Positions 14,432 to 23,075 are shown, numbered from the stretch's first letter. The stretch is 64,000 nt of DNA from Lentzea aerocolonigenes (GCF_000955955.1 NZ_JYJG01000084.1:11897-75896), one strand, 5' to 3'. The notes: generated by a model not told the origin, from the sequence alone. A program made the numbers and translations.

Positions 14432-16435
14432 GTGATCGCGGAAGGGGTGGTGTGGGTCGTGGGGCTCGCGGAGTCCTTGCTCACGTGGCTGCACGGCTTC
14501 GTGGGCGCGAGTGTCTGCCCCGGTGACTGGGTGTGGACCACCACAGCGCTCGGCGCGGTTCTCGGGTTGTTCCCCACGGTCGGGGCGCTGCTGTCCATCG
14601 CGGTGCGCCGGATCGTCGGCAACTCCTACGGGCCGTTGACGGGTGCCATCTTCACCGTGCTCGGCGTCACCAGCTGTCTGGTGCTGCCGTGGCTGATCAT
14701 GCGCGGCACCGTGCAGGGGCTGTCCAGGCGGGCCATCAGCGGCTCGGGCTCGCTCGACGAGGCCACCTGCTTCGGGCAGTTCTCCCAGGGCAGCTATCTG
14801 GTCGACGGGGCTCCGTCGATCGTCGGCGTGGTCCAGCGGCCGGGCCAGCCCGTGTTCCTGGTGGTCGCCTGCATCACCGTCGTGCTGGCGCTGTTGTGCC
14901 TGCTGTTCGTGATGCTGCAGTCCGGGTCGGCGTTCCGGCTCGGGCCGAACTGGCCGCGCCGGGTGTTCTGGCCGATGTTCGTGGTACTGCTGGTGACGAC
15001 GTCGTCCTTCCCGGTGACGTTGGTGGGCCATGTGCTGCTGGGCTTTCTGCCGATTGCGGTAATCGGCTCAATCGTCGTGCGGATTTTCGGGTTGACTACC
15101 GCCATGCTGAACCGCCCCGGCCGCGACCGGTCTCAGGACCGGAACTCGCAGAACCCGCCGCCACCGCAGCCGGTGGCGCGCACGCCGCAGCCCCAGAACA
15201 ACCAGTTGCCGCAGGGTCAGCCGCAGAAGAAGGCGCCGACCAAGCCGATCACGGCCGCGCAGCACCAGCCGCCCCCACATCAGCCGGCCCAGCACCAGCC
15301 CTCGCAACACGGCCAGAACCCGCCGCCGTACCAGCCGGCGCAGGTGCCGAAGTACCAGCCGGCGCCGATGAACCGGCCGATGCGCCCGGTCGGGCCGCCT
15401 CCCGGTCAGTACCCGCCAACCCGCGTCGCCGAGGTGCTGCCGCAGCCCAAGCCTCCGCAGCCTTCCCAGCCTGCCGTCCTCGCCGACACGCCGGGCCCGC
15501 TGCCGTTCGGTCCCGGTGCCGCTTCCGCCGACGCGCCCGCGCCGGTGCAGAAGTCGGGCAAGGTCTGGAACCCTGGCAACGGCAGGTTCCGCCGCGTCCG
15601 CCAGCTCGGCTCCGGCGGGTTCGGCACGGTGTGGCTGGCCGTCGACGAGCAGCTCGACCGCACCGTCGCGGTGAAGCTCGCGCACGCCCCGGACAACGAG
15701 ACCGAGGCGCGCATGCTCCGCGAGGCCCGCGCGCTGGCCGCGGTCCGGCACCCCAACTGCGTGCGGGTGTTCGACATCGTCCAGGACCCGGACGGCCTCG
15801 CCCTGGTCATGGAGTACATCGAGGGCGCCTCGCTGTCCGAGACCGTGCTGAAGAACGGTCTGATCGACGACAAGCTGGCCGCCCGGCTGTGGCTGAACAT
15901 GGCCGACGCACTGGCCGCCGCCCACGACCGCGGCGTTTTACACCGCGACGTGAAGCCGTCCAACGTGATCGTCGACGGCCAGGGCACCGCGCACCTGATC
16001 GACTTCGGTATCGCCCGCTCCAAGGGCGACAGCACCCTGACCGCCACCGGCATGATGGTCGGCACCCCGGACTTCCTCGCCCCGGAAACAGCTCGCGGCG
16101 AGACGGCGTCCCCGGCGTCGGACTCCTGGCAGCTGGCCGCCACGGTGTCCTACGCCCTGACCGGCCACCCGCCGCGCGGCTCCCGCGAGAACCCGATCTC
16201 CTCGCTGATGGCCGCAGCCCAGGGCGAACCGATCACCAAGCTGCCGCAGAACAGCGCGCACGCCCGTCTGCTGCTCGCGGCGATGGACCCGGAACCGGGC
16301 CGCCGTCCGACGCTGGCCCAGGTGCGCGGGCAGCTGTCCGGGTTCCTCGACCAGCAGGGGATGAGCAAGGAAGGTCCGGTCACGCGGATCATCAGCAAGC
16401 CGTCTCCACCGCCCACGAAGCACATGCCGATGTAG
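14432..16435 (+). CDS. multi-pass membrane Ser/Thr protein kinase
   Basis: Residues 1 to about 215 carry four or five membrane helices (near 37-58, 68-92, 138-160 and 175-210). About 216-375 is a Pro/Gln-rich linker with repeated QP, PPP and HQP. The C-terminal kinase domain has the glycine loop GSGGFG (about 393), VAVKLA with the catalytic Lys (about 414), HRDVKPSN (about 504), DFGIA (about 524) and APE (about 550), so it should be active. Usual PknB-type kinases have the reverse order, kinase first and one membrane helix. The unusual N-terminal membrane module is a probable sensor. GTG 14432 is preceded by CTAGGCTGGG. It follows the WXG100 pair by 159 bp, a gap holding only an 8-bp dyad (14301-14308/14344-14351). 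Confidence 0.93.
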   Translation: MIAEGVVWVVGLAESLLTWLHGFVGASVCPGDWVWTTTALGAVLGLFPTVGALLSIAVRRIVGNSYGPLTGAIFTVLGVTSCLVLPWLIMRGTVQGLSRRAISGSGSLDEATCFGQFSQGSYLVDGAPSIVGVVQRPGQPVFLVVACITVVLALLCLLFVMLQSGSAFRLGPNWPRRVFWPMFVVLLVTTSSFPVTLVGHVLLGFLPIAVIGSIVVRIFGLTTAMLNRPGRDRSQDRNSQNPPPPQPVARTPQPQNNQLPQGQPQKKAPTKPITAAQHQPPPHQPAQHQPSQHGQNPPPYQPAQVPKYQPAPMNRPMRPVGPPPGQYPPTRVAEVLPQPKPPQPSQPAVLADTPGPLPFGPGAASADAPAPVQKSGKVWNPGNGRFRRVRQLGSGGFGTVWLAVDEQLDRTVAVKLAHAPDNETEARMLREARALAAVRHPNCVRVFDIVQDPDGLALVMEYIEGASLSETVLKNGLIDDKLAARLWLNMADALAAAHDRGVLHRDVKPSNVIVDGQGTAHLIDFGIARSKGDSTLTATGMMVGTPDFLAPETARGETASPASDSWQLAATVSYALTGHPPRGSRENPISSLMAAAQGEPITKLPQNSAHARLLLAAMDPEPGRRPTLAQVRGQLSGFLDQQGMSKEGPVTRIISKPSPPPTKHMPM

Positions 16436-16542
16436 GCGAACCGGGTGAACGTCGTACCGGTCCGTAACGGTGGTTCACCGTTCAACGACCTAGGTCGTGG
16501 TTCACCCGGAAAGCCTCGGCATCGCAGGGATGCCTCGCGAGG

Positions 16543-16578
16543 AGTGGAGAGGCGGTTTCCGCCGATCGCCTCTCCACT
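16543..16578. terminator. bidirectional terminator between kinase gene and leftward neighbour
   Basis: AGTGGAGAGGCG and CGCCTCTCCACT form a perfect 12-bp stem with a 12-base loop. It abuts the stop codon of the leftward gene at 16579 and lies 108 bp after the kinase stop, so it can serve both convergent genes. Confidence 0.8.
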
Positions 16579-17169
16579 TCACCTTCGCCCAACCGGCCGC
16601 AACCTCTTGCGCAGCACCACGAACAGTCCCGCTGCGGCCACCACCACGAGCCCGACGAGCCACACCGGTGCGGGCGAGGGCTCAGGTTCGGAAGGCACGA
16701 CCGCCGCAGCCGGAGCGACAGCGGGCTTGGCGAGCGGCGGCGCGATCTCCTGCCACGGCCACGGTTCGGTCGAGCCAGGCATGACCAGCTGCGGGTCCGG
16801 CGGTGTGATCTGGAACGTGCCCGGCACGGTCAGCGTCCCCAGCGGATGGTCCTGGAACATCCCCTGCACGCCGAAGACCTCGTACGAGCCCGCGGGCAGG
16901 GTGAACGTCACGGCGTAGTGCGCGGGCTGGCCGAGCGGCACGCCGACGAACTCGTGAGAGTCCGCACCGGAAACGAACCGCAGCCCCGTCTTGCCGAGAT
17001 CGCCGCTGAACGGATGGGTGCCGTGCTGCAGCACCCAGTAGCCGGCGGTGTGAGTGGTGGACGGCTGGATCGACGGCACCGGGTCCAGGTACGTGACCGC
17101 CCAGCCGCCCGCGACGGCGGAAGGTGCGCTGAGAAGCAGGAAGGCGCAGATCAAGGCGAAAATCCTCAT
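16579..17169 (-). CDS. exported membrane-anchored beta-domain protein
   Basis: ATG 17167-17169 gives a signal peptide (MRIFALICAFLLLSAPSAVAG). The ectodomain begins GGWAVTYLDPVPSIQP and contains YWVLQHGTHPFSG, HYAVTFTLPAGSYEV and HPLGTLTVPGTFQI. This reads as an immunoglobulin-like FixH/YtkA-type fold known from actinobacterial surface proteins. A Pro/Ala linker leads to one C-terminal membrane helix (WLVGLVVVAAAGLFVVL) and a basic tail (RKRLRPVGRR), so the domain faces outside. The ligand is unknown. It is divergent from the ECF sigma gene with a 10-bp palindrome between them, which suggests shared control. Confidence 0.75.
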   Translation of the reverse strand: MRIFALICAFLLLSAPSAVAGGWAVTYLDPVPSIQPSTTHTAGYWVLQHGTHPFSGDLGKTGLRFVSGADSHEFVGVPLGQPAHYAVTFTLPAGSYEVFGVQGMFQDHPLGTLTVPGTFQITPPDPQLVMPGSTEPWPWQEIAPPLAKPAVAPAAAVVPSEPEPSPAPVWLVGLVVVAAAGLFVVLRKRLRPVGRR

Positions 17170-17180
17170 GCGGGAGTTAC

Positions 17181-17207
17181 ACCGGGAACCAAGCCGGGGT
17201 TCCCGGT
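17181..17207. promoter_or_regulatory. GGGAACC palindrome between the exported protein and ECF sigma genes
   Basis: ACCGGGAACC and GGTTCCCGGT are perfect inverted repeats with a 7-base spacer. Each arm contains GGGAACC, similar to the GGAAC -35 element read by many ECF sigma factors, so promoters on both strands could be driven by the adjacent sigma factor. A repressor operator or RNA hairpin would look the same. Confidence 0.55.
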
Positions 17208-17233
17208 GTAGGAAGGGCATCACGGACGACGCG

Positions 17234-17755
17234 GTGGCACGGGCGATCGCAGGTGACCAGGCGGCCTACGGCGAGCTGGTCACCCGGTACACCGCGCTCG
17301 CGCACCGGACGGCGTACCTGCTCGGGGCGGGTGCGGACGCCGGTGACGTGGTGCAGGAGGCGTTCGTGAAGGCGTACCGGAAGCTCGGCACGTTCAGGCA
17401 GGACGCCGACTTCAAGCCGTGGCTGCTGAAGATCGTCGCCAACGAGACCAAGAACCTCCATCGCGGCAGACGGCGCCGCAACCTGATGGAGCTGAAGATG
17501 GCCACCATCACGGAGACCGTCGACCACGACGACCCCGGGACGCTGGTCGACGACTCCCGCACCAAGCTCCTGCAGGCCGTGCAGAGCCTGCCCGAGCACG
17601 ACCGCCAGGTCGTCACGTGCCGCTACCTGCTCGACCTCAGCGAGGCCGAGACCGCGCAGACCCTCAACGTGGCCAAGGGAACGGTGAAGTCACGGCTGTC
17701 CCGCGCGCTGGCCAAGCTGCGTCCGATGCTGGAGGAGGTGGCCCATGAGCGATAA
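17234..17755 (+). CDS. ECF-family RNA polymerase sigma factor
   Basis: Sigma region 2 runs from ARAIAGDQAAYGELVTRY through DVVQEAFVKAYRKLGTF (core-binding and -10 recognition). Region 4 covers VQSLPEHDRQVVTCRYLLDLSEAETAQ and the helix-turn-helix NVAKGTVKSRLSRALAKLR. The start is uncertain: ATG 17168 is in frame but shares the CATG with the divergent gene's start, while GTG 17234 begins just inside the conserved region. I use 17234. The 3' end overlaps the anti-sigma-like gene by 11 bp. Target promoters probably include the GGGAACC palindrome upstream. Confidence 0.88.
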   Translation: MARAIAGDQAAYGELVTRYTALAHRTAYLLGAGADAGDVVQEAFVKAYRKLGTFRQDADFKPWLLKIVANETKNLHRGRRRRNLMELKMATITETVDHDDPGTLVDDSRTKLLQAVQSLPEHDRQVVTCRYLLDLSEAETAQTLNVAKGTVKSRLSRALAKLRPMLEEVAHER

Positions 17756-18404
17756 CGACGTCGAGGCCGCCCTCCGCGACCTCGGCCGGCAGATCCACGT
17801 GCCGGAACCGCCGGACGTCACGGCCCGGGTCCTCACGAAGATCAATGCACCAGAACGCCGAAACCGTTGGCTCGCAGCACTTGTGGCGGCCGTGACGGCG
17901 TTCGCGATCGCCTTCGCGGTGTCCCCGGCCGTGCGCGCGGGCGTACAGCACCTCCTGGAGTTCGCCGGCGTCGAGTTCCGCACCGAGCCGCCGGCATCGG
18001 TCGCACCACCGCTGCCCAGCCAGGAGGTCTCGCTCGACGAGGCCCGCAAGCAGCTGCCGTTCGAGATCTACCTGCCACCGCAGCTCGGCCAGCCCGACCA
18101 GATCACTGTCCACGAGGGACGGTTCGTCACGCTGCACTACAAGGACATCAGGCTCGACCAGTTCGACGGGACCATCCAGTCCACCGCCGGCAAGCTGATC
18201 CACGACGAGGGCGTCGAGCAGATCGGCGACAAGGTCTGGATCCCGTACCCGCACGTCTTCTTCTACATCGACCGCAACGGCCAGTGGCACGACGAGGAAC
18301 CGCAGGGTGCCGGGAAGACCCTGCTCTGGCAACGAGGTCAGGTCACCATGAGGCTCGAGGGTGACCTGACCAAGGAGAAAGCCCTGGAGATCAGCGAGGG
18401 CTAA
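17745..18404 (+). CDS. membrane-anchored anti-sigma-like protein
   Basis: A 219 aa protein with a cytoplasmic N-terminus (SDNDVEAALRDLGRQIHVPEP, then DVTARVLTKI), one membrane helix (about 42-60, WLAALVAAVTAFAIAFAV) and an extracytoplasmic domain of about 150 residues (QLPFEIYLPPQLGQPDQIT, WIPYPHVFFYIDRNGQW). The N-terminus lacks the HxxxCxxC zinc motif of ZAS anti-sigma factors. The architecture and the 11-bp overlap with the sigma gene make it the probable anti-sigma factor or sensor. The outer domain resembles those of DUF4367-like proteins, tentatively. It meets the leftward acyltransferase gene in a 4-bp stop-stop overlap. Confidence 0.78.
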   Translation: MSDNDVEAALRDLGRQIHVPEPPDVTARVLTKINAPERRNRWLAALVAAVTAFAIAFAVSPAVRAGVQHLLEFAGVEFRTEPPASVAPPLPSQEVSLDEARKQLPFEIYLPPQLGQPDQITVHEGRFVTLHYKDIRLDQFDGTIQSTAGKLIHDEGVEQIGDKVWIPYPHVFFYIDRNGQWHDEEPQGAGKTLLWQRGQVTMRLEGDLTKEKALEISEG

Positions 18405-20515
18405 CCCAGTGCCTTCGCGATCATCGGTGCCAGGCTGCGGCTGAACTCGCTGTTGAGGTGGTCGGGGTCGAAGTAGACCACCACGTTGCCGATCACCGAG
18501 TAGCACTGCTTCTCGTCGCAGAAGTAGTCGCTCAGGTCGATCACGGACACCCCGGGGTTGCGAGCCGTGCGAGCGACCTCGACCGACGGGTCGGTGGGCT
18601 GGGCCTTGTCCCGCCCGACGGCGCAGTCCTCCGGCTTGGTCGGGTTGAGGTTGACGCACTCGGAGTTGCGGACCTCACCGTTGAACGGCGGGTCGGCGAG
18701 CACGACCACGCGGGCACCCGCGTCCGTCCACTTGCGCCACCTCGGCTCCAGACCCGCGCGGTACTGCTCGACCTGGCTGCGGCCGCTCTTGTCGTCCGCG
18801 GTCTCCCGGCGCGAGAAGAACGACGTCAGGACCAGCGACGGCTTGTCCTCGGCGATCGTGTCGGTCAGCTTCCCGCTCCAGCTCGAACAGTGCTTGACCT
18901 CCTTCTCGGTGGTGGCCTTGCCGCGGAACTCGGAGACCCGGACGTCCGCCATCGGGCACGCGCCGAGGAAGTCCGCCTTGACCACCCACTTGCGTTCACG
19001 GGCGATCTCGAAGACCGCGGGCTGCCACTGCTGGGCGTGCGAGTCGCCCACCAGCCACACCTTCTCGGCAGCGGCGGAACCGCCGGAGAAGTCGCAGACC
19101 GCCACCGCGTGCTTGTCCTCGCCGACGGTGTAGTCCTTGTTCGCGCACTCGGGTGCGAGTCGCCAGTACTCGTTGGCGGGGCCCATCGCGGTCACGCGGG
19201 CCGGGCCGTACGGAGTGGGGCAGCCGTTGGAACCGACCATGGCACCGGCGCCGTTGCACGGGGTGTTCAGGCCCGCGGCCACGTCCCGCTCCGCCTGCGC
19301 GACATGGCGTCCGTAGGTCCACTGGAGACCCGTGGCCAGCACCGCGACGACCGCGACACCCGCCACCATGCCGGCGAACGTCAGGCCGGTGCTGCGGGTC
19401 AGCGGGCCCCACGACATGCCGCGGTCCTCGACCAGCGTCTTCGACAACCAGGCGAGCACCAGCGACAGCGCGAGCAGGCCCAGCAGCCACGGCGTGGTGA
19501 GCTCGCCCTTGTCCAGCAGGCCGCTCAGCGCGAACGGCGCGAGCAGCACGACCGGCCAGTGCCACAGGTACAGCGAGTAGCTGACGTTGCCCACGAACTG
19601 CACGGGCCACGACGCGGTCACCACCGTGTGCCACTGCCTGCCGGGACGCAGGCCGGAGATGATCACCAGGCCGGTGCCGGCCGCCGGGATCAGGGCGAGG
19701 TAGCCGGGGAACGGCGTGTGGTGGTCGTAGACGAACGCCGTCGCGATGATCATCGCCAGGCCGGCGAACGCGGCCAGCCCCGCGGCCACGCGCGGCAGCA
19801 CGAGCTTCGTCGAGGCCAGCGCCACGCCCGCCCCGATCGCGAACTCCCACACCCGGACCGGCGTGATGAAGTACGCCTGGCTCGGCGAGACGATCGTGTA
19901 GTAGACGCTCAGGCCGAGCGACAGCGCGCCGAGCACCGCGACGCCGGTCACGACCCAGCGGCGCCTGCCGATCTTGAACAGGCCCATCAGCAGCAGCGGC
20001 CAGAACAGGTAGAACTGCTCCTCGACCGAGAGCGACCAATAGTGCTGGACCAGGCTCGCGGCCTCGTTCTGCGCCGAGTAGTTCACCGACTTGCCCGCGA
20101 GCAGCCAGTTCTCCCAGTACGAGGCGGCGGCGAAGGACTCCCAGGCGTTGGCCGTCCAGCGCGGGTAGGGCAGCAGGAAGTAGGCCGCGGCGATGCTGAG
20201 GACGAGCACCAGGAACGCCGCGGGCAGCAGCCGCCGAACCCGCCGCGCGTAGAACCTGCCGAGCCGCACCCGGCTGGTGCGGACGATCTCGCGGTCGAGG
20301 TGCGAGGTGATGAGGAAGCCGGAGATGACGAAGAAGACGTCGACACCGACGTAGCCGCCGGTCAGCGCGTTGGGCCAGAAGTGGTTGACCACGACGGCGA
20401 GCACGGCGATCGCCCGTAACGCCTGGACGTCGGTGCGAAAGCCGGCACGCGAGGACTCACCGCTGCCGGGTCTCTCACTGCCGTGCTTCGGGCCTGCTTC
20501 GACGGTCGTGCTCAT
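18401..20515 (-). CDS. OafA/YrhL-type acyltransferase with SGNH domain
   Basis: A 704 aa integral membrane O-acyltransferase. The Acyl_transf_3 part (about 25-400) starts FRTDVQALRAIAVLAVVVNHFW with the catalytic-region His, then GVDVFFVISGFLIT and SLSVEEQFYLFWPLL. Ten or so membrane helices follow. The C-terminal SGNH esterase-like domain (about 440-704) has VWLVGDSHAQQW (Ser block) and YFDPDHLNSEF (Asp-x-x-His). Such fusions move an acyl group across the membrane and attach it to surface or exported glycans, for example peptidoglycan, polysaccharide or glycolipid; the acceptor is unknown. No glycan cluster is adjacent. About 150 bp separate its start from the pmt stop; I see nothing definite there. 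Confidence 0.92.
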   Translation of the reverse strand: MSTTVEAGPKHGSERPGSGESSRAGFRTDVQALRAIAVLAVVVNHFWPNALTGGYVGVDVFFVISGFLITSHLDREIVRTSRVRLGRFYARRVRRLLPAAFLVLVLSIAAAYFLLPYPRWTANAWESFAAASYWENWLLAGKSVNYSAQNEAASLVQHYWSLSVEEQFYLFWPLLLMGLFKIGRRRWVVTGVAVLGALSLGLSVYYTIVSPSQAYFITPVRVWEFAIGAGVALASTKLVLPRVAAGLAAFAGLAMIIATAFVYDHHTPFPGYLALIPAAGTGLVIISGLRPGRQWHTVVTASWPVQFVGNVSYSLYLWHWPVVLLAPFALSGLLDKGELTTPWLLGLLALSLVLAWLSKTLVEDRGMSWGPLTRSTGLTFAGMVAGVAVVAVLATGLQWTYGRHVAQAERDVAAGLNTPCNGAGAMVGSNGCPTPYGPARVTAMGPANEYWRLAPECANKDYTVGEDKHAVAVCDFSGGSAAAEKVWLVGDSHAQQWQPAVFEIARERKWVVKADFLGACPMADVRVSEFRGKATTEKEVKHCSSWSGKLTDTIAEDKPSLVLTSFFSRRETADDKSGRSQVEQYRAGLEPRWRKWTDAGARVVVLADPPFNGEVRNSECVNLNPTKPEDCAVGRDKAQPTDPSVEVARTARNPGVSVIDLSDYFCDEKQCYSVIGNVVVYFDPDHLNSEFSRSLAPMIAKALG

Positions 20516-20666
20516 GGTTCCCCCAGATCGGCCAGCACGACTCAGGGCGAGATGTACCTCGATTTGGAGTCACTCGATCGTGCTGAAGATTGGGGGATGT
20601 TAGCTCATCGCTCCTGGTGGGGACGCTGCTGAGTGCCCTAACGCACCTGCGGCAAGCGGGCCAAGA

Positions 20667-22229
20667 TCAGCGCCAGCTGGGCAGCCACAGCTCCTGCTGC
20701 CACATCTCCGGTGTGATCGGCACGCCGTTCAAGATCGGCCACAGCCACACGAAGTTCGCCACCACGATGCCGACGTACAGCGCCACGACGAGCAGACCCG
20801 TGCCGCGGCGTTCGGAACCGGCCGTGCGCCGCCCCAGGATCTCGCCCAGCGCCAGCACGATCATCAGCACCAGGAACGGCGCCATCGGCGTCGTGTAGAA
20901 GAAGTACATCTGGCGGTCGAGGTTGAGGAACCACGGCAGCAACCCGGCCAGGTACGCGACGAGCACGCCGGCGTAGCGCCAGTCCATCTTGCCGATGGTG
21001 CGGAAGAGCGCCCAGCCGATCACCGGGAACGCGAGCCACCACATCGCGGGCGTGCCGATCAGCATGATCGCGCCGACGCACGACGCCGCGCCGCAGCCGG
21101 TCACGCTGCTCTCGTAGTAGTAGAGCATCGGACGCAGGCCCATCGGCCACGTCCACGGCTTCGACTCCCACGGGTGCCGGTTGGTCGCCGAGGTGACCAG
21201 CTCGACGTGGAACTTGTAGACCGTCTTGGCGTTGTACCAAAGCCCTTGCAGGACATCCGGGATGTACGAGATGTCCTTGACCTTGCCGCCGACCACGTGC
21301 CGGTCGATGCCGGTCTCGCTCGCCATCCACGGGAACCAGGTCGCGACGTAGACCAGCACCGGAATCGCGACGAGACCGCCCAGCGACGGCAGCAGGTCCT
21401 TCGCGATCGCGCCGAGCCACGGCTCCTCGACACCGGCTGCCCGGCGCGCCAGGGCGGTCCAGACGACCGTCAGCAGCCCGAACGCGCCGATGTACCAGAT
21501 GCCTGACCACTTCACGCCGCACGCGAGGCCGAGCGAGATGCCCGCACCGAAGCGCCACCAGCGGAAGCCCAGCCACGGCCCGAACGCCGAGTTGTTGACG
21601 AACCCCTCGCGCACGGCCACCGCTAGTCGTTCACGGACCTGTTCGCGGTCCACGACCAGACAGCCGAACGCGGCGACGACGAACAGCGCCAGGAAGATGT
21701 CGAGCATGCCCATCCGCGACTGGACGTGCGAGACGCCGTCCGCGATGAGCAGCACGCCGGCCAGCGCGCCCAGCAGGTCCGAGCGGGTCAGGCGGCGGGC
21801 GATCCGGACGATCAGCAGGATCGTGATCGCACCCGCCAACGCCGACGCGAACCGCCAGCCGATGCCGTCGTAGCCGAAGAGCTCCTGGCCGATCGCCATC
21901 AGCTGCTTGGCGAGCGGCGGGTGCACGATCAGCTCGTAGCCCGGGTTGTCCTCGTAGCCGCCGTTGCGCAGCACCTGTGCCGTCTGCGGCACGTAGTGCT
22001 TCTCGTCGAAGATCGGCGTGCCCTTGTCGGTCGGATACCCGAGGTTCCAGAACCGGACGACGGCGCCGATCAGCGTCACGACGATCGTGACGAGCCACCC
22101 GCGCATGCGGTCTCCGGACGGAGGCGGGTCGAGCGCTGCCGCACGATCCGTGCGTGGCTCCTCGACGACGACGGGCGCCTCTCCTGGCTGCACGAGGACT
22201 GTCACGCCGCCGATCGTAGGGTGAAGCAT
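20667..22229 (-). CDS. pmt: polyprenyl-phosphate-mannose-protein mannosyltransferase
   Basis: Pmt transfers mannose from polyprenol-phosphate-mannose to Ser/Thr of exported proteins during Sec translocation. The GT39 signature is the first periplasmic loop with PIFDEKHYVPQTA, followed by HPPLAKQLM and multiple membrane helices; WFPWMASETGIDRH and NRHPWESKPWTWP are typical later loops. The length of 520 aa is normal. AGGA sits 5 bases before the ATG at 22227-22229, which directly abuts the GTG of divergent rsmI at 22230. A GTG at 22205 is an alternative start. The pmt-rsmI divergence is conserved in mycobacteria (Rv1002c/Rv1003). Confidence 0.95.
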   Translation of the reverse strand: MLHPTIGGVTVLVQPGEAPVVVEEPRTDRAAALDPPPSGDRMRGWLVTIVVTLIGAVVRFWNLGYPTDKGTPIFDEKHYVPQTAQVLRNGGYEDNPGYELIVHPPLAKQLMAIGQELFGYDGIGWRFASALAGAITILLIVRIARRLTRSDLLGALAGVLLIADGVSHVQSRMGMLDIFLALFVVAAFGCLVVDREQVRERLAVAVREGFVNNSAFGPWLGFRWWRFGAGISLGLACGVKWSGIWYIGAFGLLTVVWTALARRAAGVEEPWLGAIAKDLLPSLGGLVAIPVLVYVATWFPWMASETGIDRHVVGGKVKDISYIPDVLQGLWYNAKTVYKFHVELVTSATNRHPWESKPWTWPMGLRPMLYYYESSVTGCGAASCVGAIMLIGTPAMWWLAFPVIGWALFRTIGKMDWRYAGVLVAYLAGLLPWFLNLDRQMYFFYTTPMAPFLVLMIVLALGEILGRRTAGSERRGTGLLVVALYVGIVVANFVWLWPILNGVPITPEMWQQELWLPSWR

Positions 22230-23075
22230 GTGAGTCCTGTATCCGGTTCAGGCCGTCTGGTTCTGGCCGCCACCCCGCTCGGCGACATCCGCGATGCTTC
22301 CCCACGCCTGGTCGAGGCCTTGGAGACAGCCGAGGTGATCGCCGCGGAGGACACCCGGCGGTTGCACAGTCTCGCGGCCGCGTTGCAGGTCAAACCGTCC
22401 GGACGGGTGATCAGCTTCTACGACCAGGTCGAGACCGCGCGGCTGCCGGGACTGCTCGAGGCGCTGCAGAACGGCCAGACCGTGCTGCTGGTGACCGATG
22501 CCGGAATGCCGTCCGTGTCCGATCCGGGTTACCGGCTGGTGGCCGCGTGTGTCGAGCAGGACCTCAAGGTCACCTGCCTGCCGGGGCCGTCCGCCGTGAC
22601 GACCGCGCTCGCCGTGTCCGGCCTGCCGAGTGACAGGTTCGCGTTCGACGGCTTCCCGCCGCGCAAGTCCGGCGAGCGCAAGCGCTGGTTCGCGCCTTTG
22701 GCCACCGAGCAACGCACCGTCGTCTTCTTCGAGGCACCCCATCGGCTCGCGGACACGCTCGCGGACGCCGTCGAGGTGCTCGGACCGGACCGTTCCGCCG
22801 CCGTGTGCCGCGAGCTGACCAAGAAGTACGAAGAGGTCGTGCGGGGAACTCTCGCCGAGCTCGCCGAGTGGGCCGTGGAAGGCGCACGCGGCGAGATCAC
22901 CGTCGTCCTCGGTCCGGCTCCTGCCGAGGAGAAGCCGGACATCGAGACCCTGGTCGCCGAGGTCAAGCAGCGCGTCGCCGACGGGGAGCGGATGAAGTCG
23001 GCCGCCGCCGAGGTCGCGGAGGCGGCCGGCATCAGCAAGAAGGCCCTCTACGACGCCGCGATCAAGTCAAGCTGA
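22230..23075 (+). CDS. rsmI: 16S rRNA (cytidine-1402 2'-O)-methyltransferase
   Basis: RsmI methylates the ribose of C1402 in the 16S rRNA decoding centre using SAM. The tetrapyrrole-methylase fold is shown by LVLAATPLGDIRDASPR, AAEDTRRLHSL, the SAM site VLLVTDAGMPSVSDPGYRLV and LPGPSAVTTALAVSGLP, then FDGFPPRK and FFEAPHRL. At 281 aa the length is standard. AGGG stands 9 bases before GTG 22230; another GTG three codons upstream is less well placed. It overlaps the leftward exporter permease gene by 9 bp at the 3' ends. Confidence 0.95.
   Translation: MSPVSGSGRLVLAATPLGDIRDASPRLVEALETAEVIAAEDTRRLHSLAAALQVKPSGRVISFYDQVETARLPGLLEALQNGQTVLLVTDAGMPSVSDPGYRLVAACVEQDLKVTCLPGPSAVTTALAVSGLPSDRFAFDGFPPRKSGERKRWFAPLATEQRTVVFFEAPHRLADTLADAVEVLGPDRSAAVCRELTKKYEEVVRGTLAELAEWAVEGARGEITVVLGPAPAEEKPDIETLVAEVKQRVADGERMKSAAAEVAEAAGISKKALYDAAIKSS

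Noticed and set aside
17168..17233. Sigma factor N-terminal extension from ATG 17168
   Set aside because: The added residues (LHREPSRGSRC...) lie over the palindrome and are unlike any sigma factor N-terminus; kept only as an alternative.
18458..20419. 653-codon open frame on the plus strand opposite the acyltransferase
   Set aside because: Arg/His/Asp-rich shadow frame; the minus strand carries clear acyltransferase and SGNH motifs.
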